Shown: positions 1-7,522 of the stretch, piece after piece | How positions within the stretch are numbered: position 1 is the stretch's first letter | Layout: every line of letters begins with the position of its first letter | Source: CAIWHR01 sp963779805 | Lineage (GTDB): Bacteria > Pseudomonadota > Gammaproteobacteria > Burkholderiales > Casimicrobiaceae | Length of the DNA stretch: 64,000 nt | Assembly: GCA_963779805.1 (NCBI GenBank) | Contig: CAVZZN010000014.1 | Location: forward strand, 186,001-250,000 | Reading direction: 5' to 3' | Translations under genes and position numbers: made by a program | Notes under the pieces: generated by a model | What the model saw: the letters and a program-made list of their open reading frames with translations, nothing else | Told to the model about the DNA's origin: nothing | Database searches by the model: none

Positions 1-346
1 GTCCCATTCGGCGGGTTCGAGGTCCGCCAGTGGCGCGCTGCGCACGATGCCCGCGTTGGACACCAGCACGTCGAGCCCGCCGCAACGCGCGACGGCGTCG
101 GCCGCAAGGCTCGCGCAGATCCCCGTGTCCGCCAGATCCCCGTGCAATCCGAAGGCTCGCACCCCCTGCGCCGAAAGCTCCGCGATCAACCGTCTCGAGC
201 TGCGGCCCCGGTTCGGACGCGGCGGCAGCCAGCGCGAGCGGGAGGCCGCGCGCGCGGGCCGACGCCGCCAGCGCGAAACAGGTCGCGCGGCCGATGCCAC
301 CGGTGGCCCCGGTCACCAACGCTCGCCACGTTCCTGGTCCGCCCAT
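1..346 (-). CDS. Short-chain dehydrogenase/reductase, N-terminal part, one apparent frameshift
   Basis: This is the start of an NAD(P)-dependent oxidoreductase of the SDR family; the rest lies beyond the window. The Rossmann cofactor motif TGATGGIG is at about residues 12-19 from the ATG at 346, and the family's NAG motif (LDVLVSNAG) is visible near position 60. Reading frame is lost around 191-197, where the coding strand has CTCGAGACGG; dropping one base joins ...GPQLE to RLIAELSAQGVRA, as expected for an SDR. The extra base is probably a sequence error. Substrate cannot be inferred. Confidence 0.7.
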   Translation of the reverse strand, partial: MGGPGTWRALVTGATGGIGRATCFALAASARARGLPLALAAAASEPGPQLETVDRGAFGAGGASLRIARGSGGHGDLREPCGRRRRALRRARRAGVQRGHRAQRATGGPRTRRMG

Positions 347-723
347 CGTCGAGTTCAGCCCTTGTAGCCGAAGACGCGCGGAACCGACAGGATGACGAAG
401 CTCGTCATGTGCTTCGGACGCGCGCTGGTACCTCAGTTGAATGGATTCAGGACCTCTTGTCAACTGCGGTCAACTGCGGATCGACCCCGCTGCCAGCTCC
501 TGTCGCGGCAGGCCGGCGCGAACGCGTCCAGCCGGCTCGTCGGCTTGACAACGTCTGGCCGTTGCAGTCCACTGAGGTACCAGATTGCCGCGAGCGGAGC
601 CCGGCGCGCGCGGGTCCGTCGCGGTACTTCTCACCTCGCGTCACCGAAGCCGCGGAAGCATCGGTGACGACGTCGGCGGCCCTCGGAAGGCCGGATTCCG
701 ACGCGTTGCCCGGAGCCTTGCGC
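347..723. other. Gene-free stretch between divergent SDR and flavin oxidoreductase genes
   Basis: No convincing gene is present. The stretch holds a symmetric pair of inverted repeats (425-583) and a tandem 10-bp direct repeat TCAACTGCGG at 460-469 and 470-479. A 17-codon open frame on the minus strand (355-408) ends just before the SDR start but matches nothing recognisable. The region most likely holds divergent promoters and operators, possibly inside the remnant of a small inserted element. Confidence 0.5.
425..583. repeat. Paired inverted repeat, 159 bp end to end
   Basis: CTGGTACCTCAGT at 425-437 is matched perfectly and in inverse orientation at 571-583. With two mismatches the match extends inward to 19 bp (425-443 against 565-583). 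A second inverted pair, TTGTCAA (457-463) and TTGACAA (545-551), sits exactly symmetrically about the same centre at 504. Either these are operator sites for a regulator, such as the GntR protein encoded at 2693, or they are terminal and subterminal repeats of a small decayed mobile element. The sequence cannot decide between these. Confidence 0.6.
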
Positions 724-2661
724 ATGCGCTTTCCCCATCTCTTCCAGCCGGGCCGCATCGGCCGCATGGAAGTCCGGAACCGGATCATCGGCTCGCCGAT
801 GGAACGCAACTACTGCACGGCCGAAGGTCGGGTCACGCAGCGCTACATCGACTACATGGCAGCGCGCGCGCGTGGCGGCGCGGGCCTCCTGTATACCGAG
901 GCGACCTACGTCGACCCCCGCGGCAAGGGCCGCACGCTGCAGATGGGGCTCTACGACGACGATCTGCTTCCCGAGTTCGCGCGCCTGGTCGCGGCCGTGC
1001 ACCGAGGCGGCGGCGTCATCGGGCCCGAGCTCAACTATGGCGGCCGCGTCGTGCAGCCATGGATCAGCGGTCTCGAGTCGCGAGCCCCTTCCGTGGTGCC
1101 GTATGCAGGAGCCGGGGGTTACGCGCCGAAGGCCCTGGACCGCGGCGAGATCGCCGCCATCGTCGAACGCTTCGGCGACGCCGCGCGCCGCGCCGCCGAA
1201 GCCGGATGCGACTTCATCGGCATCCACAGCGCGCACGGCTATCTGCTGAGCCAGTTCCTGTCGCCCTGGTGCAACAAGCGCGAGGACGAATACGGCGGCG
1301 ATCTGGCAGGCCGCATGCGCTTTCCGCTCGAGGTGATCGCGGCCGTCCGGAAAGCGGTCGGCACGACACTGCCGATCCTCTACCGCATCAGCGGCGACGA
1401 ACATCAGGAGAACGGCCTTGGCCTCGCCGACGTCTGCGCAATCGCACCGCATCTCGTTGCCGCAGGCGTGGATCTGATCGACGTTTCCGCCGGCATGTAC
1501 GAGACGAACTGGTGGATCACGCAGCCGATGGAGATGCCGCAGGGCGTGCTCGCGCCGCTTGCACGCGAGGTGCGCAAGCACGTCGACGTTCCGGTGAGCG
1601 TCTCCGGGCGGATCACCGATCCGAGCGTGGCGGAGCACCTCATCGAGTCAGGCGCCTCCGACTTCGTGACGCTCGGGCGAGCGCTTCACGCAGACCCGGA
1701 ATTCCCGCGCAAGGCGCGCGAGGGGCGAACCTCCGAGATCTGCACGTGCATCGCCTGCAACCAGGGGTGCAGCGACATGCATTCCCGCGGGCTGCCGATC
1801 GTGTGTCTCGTCAACACGACGACCGGGCGCGAGCGCGACTACGCGATCGTCCCGACGCCGGCGCCTAAGCGCATCACGATCGTGGGCGGCGGACCGGCCG
1901 GCCTGGAAGCCGCCCGCATCCTCGCCTTGCGCGGACACAGCGTCACGCTCTTCGAGCGCAACGATGAGCCCGGGGGCCAGATGCTGCTGAGCCGGCGCCT
2001 TCCCGGACGCGAGGAACTTGCCGGTCACCTGCCGTGGCTCGCCGGCGAGGCGGCGCGCGCCGGCGTACGCATCCATCTGGGGGTCGAGGCCGACGCCGAT
2101 CGCGTGCTCGCCCAGGATCCCGATGTCGTCATCGTCGCGACCGGATCCGTGCCCGGTCTTCCCGCCATTCCCGGTATCCTCGACAGCCCCGTGGTCGATC
2201 CCTACGAGATTCTCCGGCGACCCGTGAGCGACATCGGCCGCGCGCTCGTGATCGGAGGCGAGATCCGCGGGGTGGGGATCGCCCGCATCCTCGCGGAAAA
2301 GGGCACCCGGGTCCTGCTCGTCGAAGCGAGCCGCGAGCTCGTCACCGACATCGGCATGCGGTCACGGCGATTCCAGATCGCCGCGCTCCAGGACCGACCG
2401 AACGTGACCGTCCATCTCGGCACGACGGTGGAAGCCCTCGGCGAACGAACGGCCACGCTCTGGAACGGCAACGAGCGTTGGGAGGAAGACGCGATCGACC
2501 TCGTGGTGCCGACGCGGATGCTGCTTCCCGTCACGACCGTGGCCGACGCGCTGTACGAGCGCGCCCCGACGCTCGCAGTGCACGTGCTCGGCGATTGCGC
2601 CCAACCGCGCACCGCGCTGGAAGCGATCCAGGACGCGGCCGCGCTCGCGCACCGCCTGTAG
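724..2661 (+). CDS. NADH:flavin oxidoreductase with 4Fe-4S cluster (2,4-dienoyl-CoA reductase/OYE family)
   Basis: The 645-residue protein has the layout of FadH-like and trimethylamine-dehydrogenase-like enzymes. An Old Yellow Enzyme FMN barrel fills about residues 1-330 and carries the HSAHGYLLSQFLSP signature. Cysteines 342, 345, 349 and 361 follow the C-x2-C-x3-C-x11-C pattern for a 4Fe-4S cluster. A C-terminal pyridine-nucleotide/FAD domain begins with IVGGGPAGLEAA at about residue 385. Family members reduce activated double bonds or demethylate amines; the substrate here is unknown. I chose the ATG at 724 because the OYE domain starts immediately after it; the open frame further upstream does not look like protein. 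A GntR regulator follows 31 bp downstream and may control it. Confidence 0.85.
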   Translation: MRFPHLFQPGRIGRMEVRNRIIGSPMERNYCTAEGRVTQRYIDYMAARARGGAGLLYTEATYVDPRGKGRTLQMGLYDDDLLPEFARLVAAVHRGGGVIGPELNYGGRVVQPWISGLESRAPSVVPYAGAGGYAPKALDRGEIAAIVERFGDAARRAAEAGCDFIGIHSAHGYLLSQFLSPWCNKREDEYGGDLAGRMRFPLEVIAAVRKAVGTTLPILYRISGDEHQENGLGLADVCAIAPHLVAAGVDLIDVSAGMYETNWWITQPMEMPQGVLAPLAREVRKHVDVPVSVSGRITDPSVAEHLIESGASDFVTLGRALHADPEFPRKAREGRTSEICTCIACNQGCSDMHSRGLPIVCLVNTTTGRERDYAIVPTPAPKRITIVGGGPAGLEAARILALRGHSVTLFERNDEPGGQMLLSRRLPGREELAGHLPWLAGEAARAGVRIHLGVEADADRVLAQDPDVVIVATGSVPGLPAIPGILDSPVVDPYEILRRPVSDIGRALVIGGEIRGVGIARILAEKGTRVLLVEASRELVTDIGMRSRRFQIAALQDRPNVTVHLGTTVEALGERTATLWNGNERWEEDAIDLVVPTRMLLPVTTVADALYERAPTLAVHVLGDCAQPRTALEAIQDAAALAHRL

Positions 2662-2692
2662 CCGTCGCGGTCCAGTCGAAACCGAGACAACG

Positions 2693-3427
2693 ATGCCAAG
2701 ACAGTCGATCGCACAGCTCAGCAATGCACTTCCACGACGACGCGCCCGGCCGCGCGCCGCGCAGCCCGCCGGCTCGCTCACGACCCAGGTCACCGAGGGG
2801 ATTCGCGAGGCCATCATGGAAGGTCGCTTCGCGCTCGGTGATGCGCTGTCCGAGCTCAAGCTCGCGGCTGCCTTCGGCGTCAGCCGGACGCCGGTCCGCG
2901 AGGCGCTCACTGCCCTGCAGCTGCAGGGGCTCATCGACATCCGCCCCCAGTCGGGCAGTTTCGTCTTCGTGCCTTCGGAGGAGGACGTGGGGGAGCTTGC
3001 GGAGTTCCGCCGGATCATGGAGGTGAGTGCCCTGCGCTTCTGCTTCGCCCGCCGCCGTGACGAGACGCTGCGCCAATTGCGCGCGGCCAACGACGAGATG
3101 GAGCGCGCGCGGGACGCCGACGACCGGCTCGGCGTCGCACGCGCCGACACCGCCTTTCATCAGGTCATCGCCGAGAACAGCGCGAACGAGTACCTCATCG
3201 GTGCCTATCGCCTCATCTCCGGCCGTGTGGCGGCGCTGAGGACGCACAACCTGATGGCGACCGACGCGATCCGCAACAAGTCGCTCAGCGAGCACCGCGC
3301 GCTGATCGCCGCGTTCGCGAAGGGCGACCTCGAGCGCGCCGAGGCGATCCTCGCGGAGCACGTCTGGCACATGCGAATACGCTACCGCGCCAGTCAGGGT
3401 CGCACGCCGGCCGAGGACGCGGCATGA
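2693..3427 (+). CDS. GntR-family transcriptional regulator, FCD (FadR) subfamily
   Basis: This 244-residue DNA-binding protein has an N-terminal winged helix-turn-helix at about residues 25-90, with the GntR hallmark LKLAAAFGVSRTPVREAL, and an all-helical C-terminal FCD effector domain (FRRIMEVSALRFCF onward, with metal-ligand-like histidines in FHQVIAENS and SEHRALIAA). FCD regulators usually respond to carboxylic acids and repress neighbouring catabolic genes. It lies directly behind the flavin oxidoreductase, so that gene and the inverted repeats upstream of it (425-583) are the obvious candidate targets. The effector is unknown. Confidence 0.88.
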   Translation: MPRQSIAQLSNALPRRRARPRAAQPAGSLTTQVTEGIREAIMEGRFALGDALSELKLAAAFGVSRTPVREALTALQLQGLIDIRPQSGSFVFVPSEEDVGELAEFRRIMEVSALRFCFARRRDETLRQLRAANDEMERARDADDRLGVARADTAFHQVIAENSANEYLIGAYRLISGRVAALRTHNLMATDAIRNKSLSEHRALIAAFAKGDLERAEAILAEHVWHMRIRYRASQGRTPAEDAA

Positions 3428-3449
3428 CCGACCACCGTTACGCGAGCGA

Positions 3450-4514
3450 CTACTGCACGAGCTGCGCGAGCTTGCCGTTCTTGTACTTCGTGGCCATGGC
3501 GTCCAGCGGCTCGGCCTTGATCTTGCCCGCCATGCCCGCGGCGCCGAACTGCTCGTAGCGCTGCTTGCAGATCGCCTTGGCGGCCTGCATCGCGGGCTTG
3601 AGGTATTCGCGAGGGTCGAACTTCGACGGATTCTCGGCAAGGAATTTCCGGATCGCGGCCGTCATCGCGAGGCGGATGTCGGTGTCGATGTTCACCTTGC
3701 GCACGCCGTGCTTGATGCCTTCCTGGATCTCCTCGACCGGCACGCCGTACGTTTCCTTCATGTCGCCGCCGAACTTGCGGATCTCGGCGAGGATGTCCTG
3801 CGGCACCGACGAGCTGCCGTGCATCACGAGGTGCGTGTTCGGGATGCGGCGATGGATCTCCTTGATGCGCTGGATCGCGAGGATGTCGCCGGTCGGCTTG
3901 CGGGAGAACTTGTACGCGCCGTGCGAGGTGCCGATCGCGATCGCCAGCGCATCGACCTGCGTGCGCTTGACGAAATCCGCGGCCTGCTCGGGATCGGTGA
4001 GCAGCATCTCGCGCGTCATGGTGCCTTCGGCGCCGTGGCCGTCCTCCTTGTCGCCCTTCATGGTCTCGAGCGAGCCGAGGCAGCCGAGCTCGCCTTCGAC
4101 CGTGACGCCGTACATGTGCGCCATGTCGACCACCTGCTTGGTCGTGCGCACGTTGTAGTCGTAATCGGAGATGGTCTTGCCGTCCTCGCGCAGCGACCCG
4201 TCCATCATGACGCTCGAGAAGCCGAGCTTGATCGCCGACTCGCACACCGCCGGCGATTGGCCATGGTCCTGGTGCATGACGACCGGGATGTTGGGATAGC
4301 TTTCGACCGCCGCCTGGATGAGGTGCCGCAGGAACAGCTCGCCGGCGTACTTCCGCGCACCGGCAGAGGCCTGCATGATCACGGGGCTGTCGGTCTCGGA
4401 CGCAGCAGCCATGATGGCCTGCACCTGCTCGAGGTTGTTCACGTTGAAGGCCGGGAGGCCGTAGTTGTGCTCGGCGGCGTGGTCGAGCAGTTGACGCATC
4501 GAAACGAGAGGCAT
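3450..4514 (-). CDS. fba: Fructose-bisphosphate aldolase, class II (Calvin-cycle subtype)
   Basis: This zinc-dependent aldolase interconverts fructose 1,6-bisphosphate with dihydroxyacetone phosphate and glyceraldehyde 3-phosphate. In autotrophs it also condenses erythrose 4-phosphate to sedoheptulose bisphosphate. The 354-residue length and N-terminus (MPLVSMRQLLDHAAEHNYGL) match the class II CbbA/Fba subtype. Zn-ligand motifs include VVMHQDHGQS, EGELGCLG, GTSHGAYKF and LVMHGSSSVP. It lies 49 bp downstream of the TerC gene on the same strand and converges with the GntR gene. It belongs with the pyk-pgk-gap-tkt block but is separated from it by about 2 kb. Confidence 0.95.
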   Translation of the reverse strand: MPLVSMRQLLDHAAEHNYGLPAFNVNNLEQVQAIMAAASETDSPVIMQASAGARKYAGELFLRHLIQAAVESYPNIPVVMHQDHGQSPAVCESAIKLGFSSVMMDGSLREDGKTISDYDYNVRTTKQVVDMAHMYGVTVEGELGCLGSLETMKGDKEDGHGAEGTMTREMLLTDPEQAADFVKRTQVDALAIAIGTSHGAYKFSRKPTGDILAIQRIKEIHRRIPNTHLVMHGSSSVPQDILAEIRKFGGDMKETYGVPVEEIQEGIKHGVRKVNIDTDIRLAMTAAIRKFLAENPSKFDPREYLKPAMQAAKAICKQRYEQFGAAGMAGKIKAEPLDAMATKYKNGKLAQLVQ

Positions 4515-4563
4515 GAGGGGCTCCGCGACAGGACGAACGGGGACCGTTTAGTTTACTCCAGCC

Positions 4564-5529
4564 TCAGCCGTTCGCCGTCGCGCGCTTGGGCGCGACGAGC
4601 ATGCTCGCGACGACCGCGACCGCGAGCACCGCGGCGACGGCACCGAGGGAGAGCAGCACCGGGATCTTGTAGATGTCCACGAGCAGCATCTTGGCCCCGA
4701 CGAACATCAGCACCACGGCGAGACCGTACTTGAGCAGGTGGAAGCGGTCGGCGACGTCCTTGAGCAGGAAGTACATCGCGCGCAAGCCCAGGATCGCGAA
4801 CACGTTGGACGTGAGCACGATGAACGGATCGTCGGTCACCGCGAAGATCGCGGGAATGCTGTCGACCGCGAACACGAGGTCGGTGAGCTCCACCAGCACC
4901 AGCACCAGGAGGAGCGGCGTCGCATGGCGGATGCCGTCCTTTCGCACGAAGAAGCGCTCGCCCGCGAACCCGGTCGTCACCTTGAGATGGCCGCGCATCC
5001 AGCGCAGCGCCGGATTGCGCTCGAGGTCCGGCGTCGCATTGGCGAAGACGAGCATCTTCACGCCCGTCGCGACCAGGAACAGGCCGAAGAGGTACAGGAT
5101 CCAGTGGAACTGCGCGAGAAGCCATGCACCCGCGAAGATCATCGCGGCCCGCATGACGATCGCGCCGAGCACGCCGTAGAGCAGCACGCGCCGCTGATAT
5201 TCGGCCGGCACCGCGAAGTAGCCGAACAGCATCAGCCAGACGAACACGTTGTCCACCGCGAGGGCCTTCTCGATGAGATAGCCGGTGAAGAACTCCAGCG
5301 CCTTCGCATTGGCGATCTCGCGCCCCGCGCTGCCGTCGAGGTACCACCACAGTGCGGCGTTGAATGCGATGGCGACGGCAATCCACACCACCGACCAGCC
5401 GGCGGCTTCGCGGAAGGTGACGCGGTGGGCCTTGCGGCCGCCGAGCAGGAACAGGTCGACCGCCAGCATCGCGATCACGATGCCGGCGAATCCGGCCCAC
5501 ATCCATCCGTTTGCGATCGTTTCGGGCAT
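4564..5529 (-). CDS. TerC/Alx-family integral membrane protein
   Basis: The 321-residue polytopic inner-membrane protein belongs to the TerC family (Alx/TerC), linked to metal-ion (Mn2+) export, alkaline-pH response and tellurite resistance. About eight to nine hydrophobic segments are visible. The family's acidic membrane motifs are present, for example AVDNVFVW and LTDLVFAVDSIPAIFAVTDDPF. The start at 5529 (MPETIANGWMW) gives the normal N-terminus; an in-frame ATG at 5571 would add 14 polar residues. It is divergent from an NhaR-like regulator, so sodium or pH control is plausible. No yybP-ykoY Mn riboswitch was recognised upstream. Confidence 0.88.
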   Translation of the reverse strand: MPETIANGWMWAGFAGIVIAMLAVDLFLLGGRKAHRVTFREAAGWSVVWIAVAIAFNAALWWYLDGSAGREIANAKALEFFTGYLIEKALAVDNVFVWLMLFGYFAVPAEYQRRVLLYGVLGAIVMRAAMIFAGAWLLAQFHWILYLFGLFLVATGVKMLVFANATPDLERNPALRWMRGHLKVTTGFAGERFFVRKDGIRHATPLLLVLVLVELTDLVFAVDSIPAIFAVTDDPFIVLTSNVFAILGLRAMYFLLKDVADRFHLLKYGLAVVLMFVGAKMLLVDIYKIPVLLSLGAVAAVLAVAVVASMLVAPKRATANG

Positions 5530-5617
5530 CGTTCCGGTGCGTTTGGCGGGAGACTGACGAGGGGCCAGCATAAGCGGGCACAAGGTTCGCGTAAATGCGA
5601 TTATTATTGTTGTTAAC

Positions 5618-5632
5618 TTCGTAGAAAACGAA
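5618..5632. promoter_or_regulatory. Inverted repeat TTCGT-N5-ACGAA, candidate LysR-type operator
   Basis: A perfect TTCGT/ACGAA inverted repeat lies 5 bp before the NhaR-like start codon, in the shared promoter region with terC. LysR-type regulators commonly bind such interrupted dyads next to their own gene. The surrounding DNA is unusually AT-rich for this window (ATTATTATTGTTGTTAA at 5600-5616). Its role is inferred from position. Confidence 0.5.
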
Positions 5633-5637
5633 TCGTC

Positions 5638-6549
5638 ATGGCCCTGAACTACAAGCACCTGCGGTATTTCTGGATGGTCGCGCACGAAGGCGGCGTGCTG
5701 CGCGCGGCGCAGCGTCTCAGCATCACCCCCCAGACGATCAGCGGCCAGATCGCGCTGCTGGAGGACGCGCTCGGCACCCCGCTGCTGCGCAAGAGCGGGC
5801 GCGGCCTCGCGCTCACCGACGAAGGCCGGCACGTGGTGCGCTATGCGGACGAGATCTTCGCCCTCGGGGGCGAACTCGAGGAAACGATGAAGCGCGGCGT
5901 CGCGGGCCGCGAAGCGCTCGAGTTTCGCGTCGGCATCGCCGATGCGGTGCCCAAGTCCATCGCGTATCGGCTGGTCGAACCGGCCACGCGGGTCGATCAG
6001 CCCGTGCGCATCGTGTGCAGGGAAGGCAAGCTCGCCGGGTTGCTGGCCGAGCTCGCGATCCACAAGCTCGATCTCGTGGTGGCCAATGCGCCGATGCCGC
6101 CCGCCATGAGCGTGCGCGCGTTCAACCACGCGCTGGGCCGTTCCGGGCTCACGTTCTTCGCCGCGCCGGCATTGCACCGGCGCTGCCGCGGCGCCTTCCC
6201 CGCCTGCCTGCAGGACATGCCGATGCTCATGCCCGGCGAGGATTCACCGGTTGCGCCGCGCCTTCGCGCGTGGTTCGCGCGCCACGACGTGCGGCCGCGC
6301 GTCGTGGGGGAGTTCGACGATTCCGCGCTCGCGAAAGCGTTCGGGCAGCACGGGCAGGGCATCTTCACCGGGCTCACGGTGCTCGAAGCCGAGATCGAGC
6401 ACCAGTTCGGCGTGAAGGCGATCGGCCGCACGGCGGACGTCACGGAGGAGCTCGTCGCGATCTCGGTCGAGCGTCGCCTGCGCCACCCGTGCGTGGTGGC
6501 GATCACCGATTCGGCGCGTGGCGAGCTCTTCGTGCAGCAACCGGAATGA
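5638..6549 (+). CDS. nhaR: LysR-type regulator, NhaR-like
   Basis: The 303-residue LysR-type transcription factor has an N-terminal helix-turn-helix (NYKHLRYFWMVAHEGGVLRAAQRLSITPQTISGQIALLE, given as residues 4-42) that closely follows the NhaR pattern YFW...AAxxLxxTPQTI(S/T)GQI. It also has the NhaR-style start of the effector domain (FRVGIADAVPKSIAYRL). In enterobacteria NhaR activates the Na+/H+ antiporter gene in response to sodium. Here the divergent neighbour is a TerC/Alx protein, so the target may be that ion transporter. A strong terminator follows. Confidence 0.85.
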   Translation: MALNYKHLRYFWMVAHEGGVLRAAQRLSITPQTISGQIALLEDALGTPLLRKSGRGLALTDEGRHVVRYADEIFALGGELEETMKRGVAGREALEFRVGIADAVPKSIAYRLVEPATRVDQPVRIVCREGKLAGLLAELAIHKLDLVVANAPMPPAMSVRAFNHALGRSGLTFFAAPALHRRCRGAFPACLQDMPMLMPGEDSPVAPRLRAWFARHDVRPRVVGEFDDSALAKAFGQHGQGIFTGLTVLEAEIEHQFGVKAIGRTADVTEELVAISVERRLRHPCVVAITDSARGELFVQQPE

Positions 6550-6570
6550 CCCGGCGCAGCGTCTTGATCC

Positions 6571-6617
6571 GCCCCCCGATTGTCCCGAGCCATTGTTCGG
6601 GACAATCGAGGGGCGGC
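6571..6617. terminator. Bidirectional terminator hairpin
   Basis: CGATTGTCCCGA (6577-6588) pairs perfectly with TCGGGACAATCG (6597-6608) across an 8-nt loop. C-rich and G-rich flanks extend the stem. It separates the convergent nhaR-like and TIM-barrel genes and overlaps the latter's stop codon. No long U-tract is present on either strand. Confidence 0.7.
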
Positions 6618-7474
6618 TAGGTCACCTCGGCGTGCCTGAACCTGCAGGTGACGAGCACCTCGTCGGGATCGCGCTTCCACCAGTTCGTGGCGGAGAGGAT
6701 CTCGACCTCGTGCGCACCGCGATAGCCCGCTTCCTCCATCCACGACCGGATGAGCGGCAGGTCGATGACGCCGTCGCCCATCATGCCGCGATCGAGCAGG
6801 AGATCGGTGGTGGGCACCAGCCAGTCGCAGATGTGGTACGCGAGCAGGCGCGAGGGCGTCGATCCGGCCGCGCGCTCGATCTCGCGCTTCAGGTTCGGGT
6901 CCCACCACGTGTGATACACGTCCACCGCGATGCCGACACCCGCGCCGAGCTCGTCGCAAAGGTCGTTGGCGTGGGTCATCGTATTGACGCACGCGTGATC
7001 GGCGGCATACATCGGATGCAGGGGCTCGATGGCGAGCGGCATGCCGGAGGGCCGCGCATACTCGAGCAGCTCGCCGATGCCGTCGCGCACCATTTCGCGT
7101 GCGCCGACGAGGTCCTTGGACTGCACGCGCCCTTCGCGATCGGCGGGCAGGCCGCCGACCGCGAGCACGAGGCATGGCGCGCCCAGCGTCAGCGCTTCGT
7201 CCACCGCGCGGCGGTTGTCGTCGAGCGCCGCCTTGCGCCCCGCGCGGTCCACGGCCGGAAACATGCCGCCGCGACAATAGCCGGACAGCGTGAGGCCGGC
7301 ATCGCGGATGCGGTGTGCTGTGTCCTTGAGCCCGGCGGCAGCGACCTGATCGCGCCACGGACTGATGATGCGGATCCCGTGCCGCGCGCAGCCGTCGATG
7401 ATCTGCGGCAGCGTCCATTGCCCGCGCACCGTCGCCGTGTTGAGGGAGAGCAGGTTCGAGTCGGGTGCGTTCAT
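6617..7474 (-). CDS. Sugar phosphate isomerase/epimerase family protein (xylose-isomerase-like TIM barrel)
   Basis: The 285-residue protein has the AP-endonuclease-2/xylose-isomerase-like TIM-barrel fold. Metal-binding and active-site stretches include LAIEPLHPMYAADHACVNT (Glu and His), VGIAVDVYHTWWDP (Asp and His), YHICDW and GDGVIDLPLIRSWMEEAGYRGAHEVEIL. Such proteins isomerise or epimerise sugars, inositols or hydroxypyruvate-like compounds; the specific reaction cannot be assigned. It sits 48 bp downstream of pyk, with the CGACTC-type hairpin between them, so it may be transcribed separately. Confidence 0.75.
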   Translation of the reverse strand: MNAPDSNLLSLNTATVRGQWTLPQIIDGCARHGIRIISPWRDQVAAAGLKDTAHRIRDAGLTLSGYCRGGMFPAVDRAGRKAALDDNRRAVDEALTLGAPCLVLAVGGLPADREGRVQSKDLVGAREMVRDGIGELLEYARPSGMPLAIEPLHPMYAADHACVNTMTHANDLCDELGAGVGIAVDVYHTWWDPNLKREIERAAGSTPSRLLAYHICDWLVPTTDLLLDRGMMGDGVIDLPLIRSWMEEAGYRGAHEVEILSATNWWKRDPDEVLVTCRFRHAEVT

Positions 7475-7495
7475 TGGTGATTGCGTGCAAGGAGC

Positions 7496-7519
7496 CGACT
7501 CGGAGTCGACCCCGAGTCG
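7496..7519. terminator. CGACTCGG hairpin after pyk
   Basis: CGACTCGG (7496-7503) pairs with CCGAGTCG (7512-7519) over an 8-nt loop just past the pyk stop codon. The first 13 bp, CGACTCGGAGTCG, are themselves palindromic and are a one-base variant of palindromes at 20890-20902 and 54494-54506. It probably acts as a transcript-end structure; there is no T-run. Confidence 0.55.
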
Positions 7520-7522
7520 TGG

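Noticed and set aside
355..408. A 17-codon minus-strand frame (MTSFVILSVPRVFGYKG) ending 9 bp before the SDR start
   Set aside because: Too short, no ribosome-binding site and no recognisable family. It could be the tail of a lost gene, but nothing upstream supports that.
5530..5637. yybP-ykoY manganese riboswitch before terC
   Set aside because: The leader is too short and lacks the two conserved internal-loop motifs of that class.
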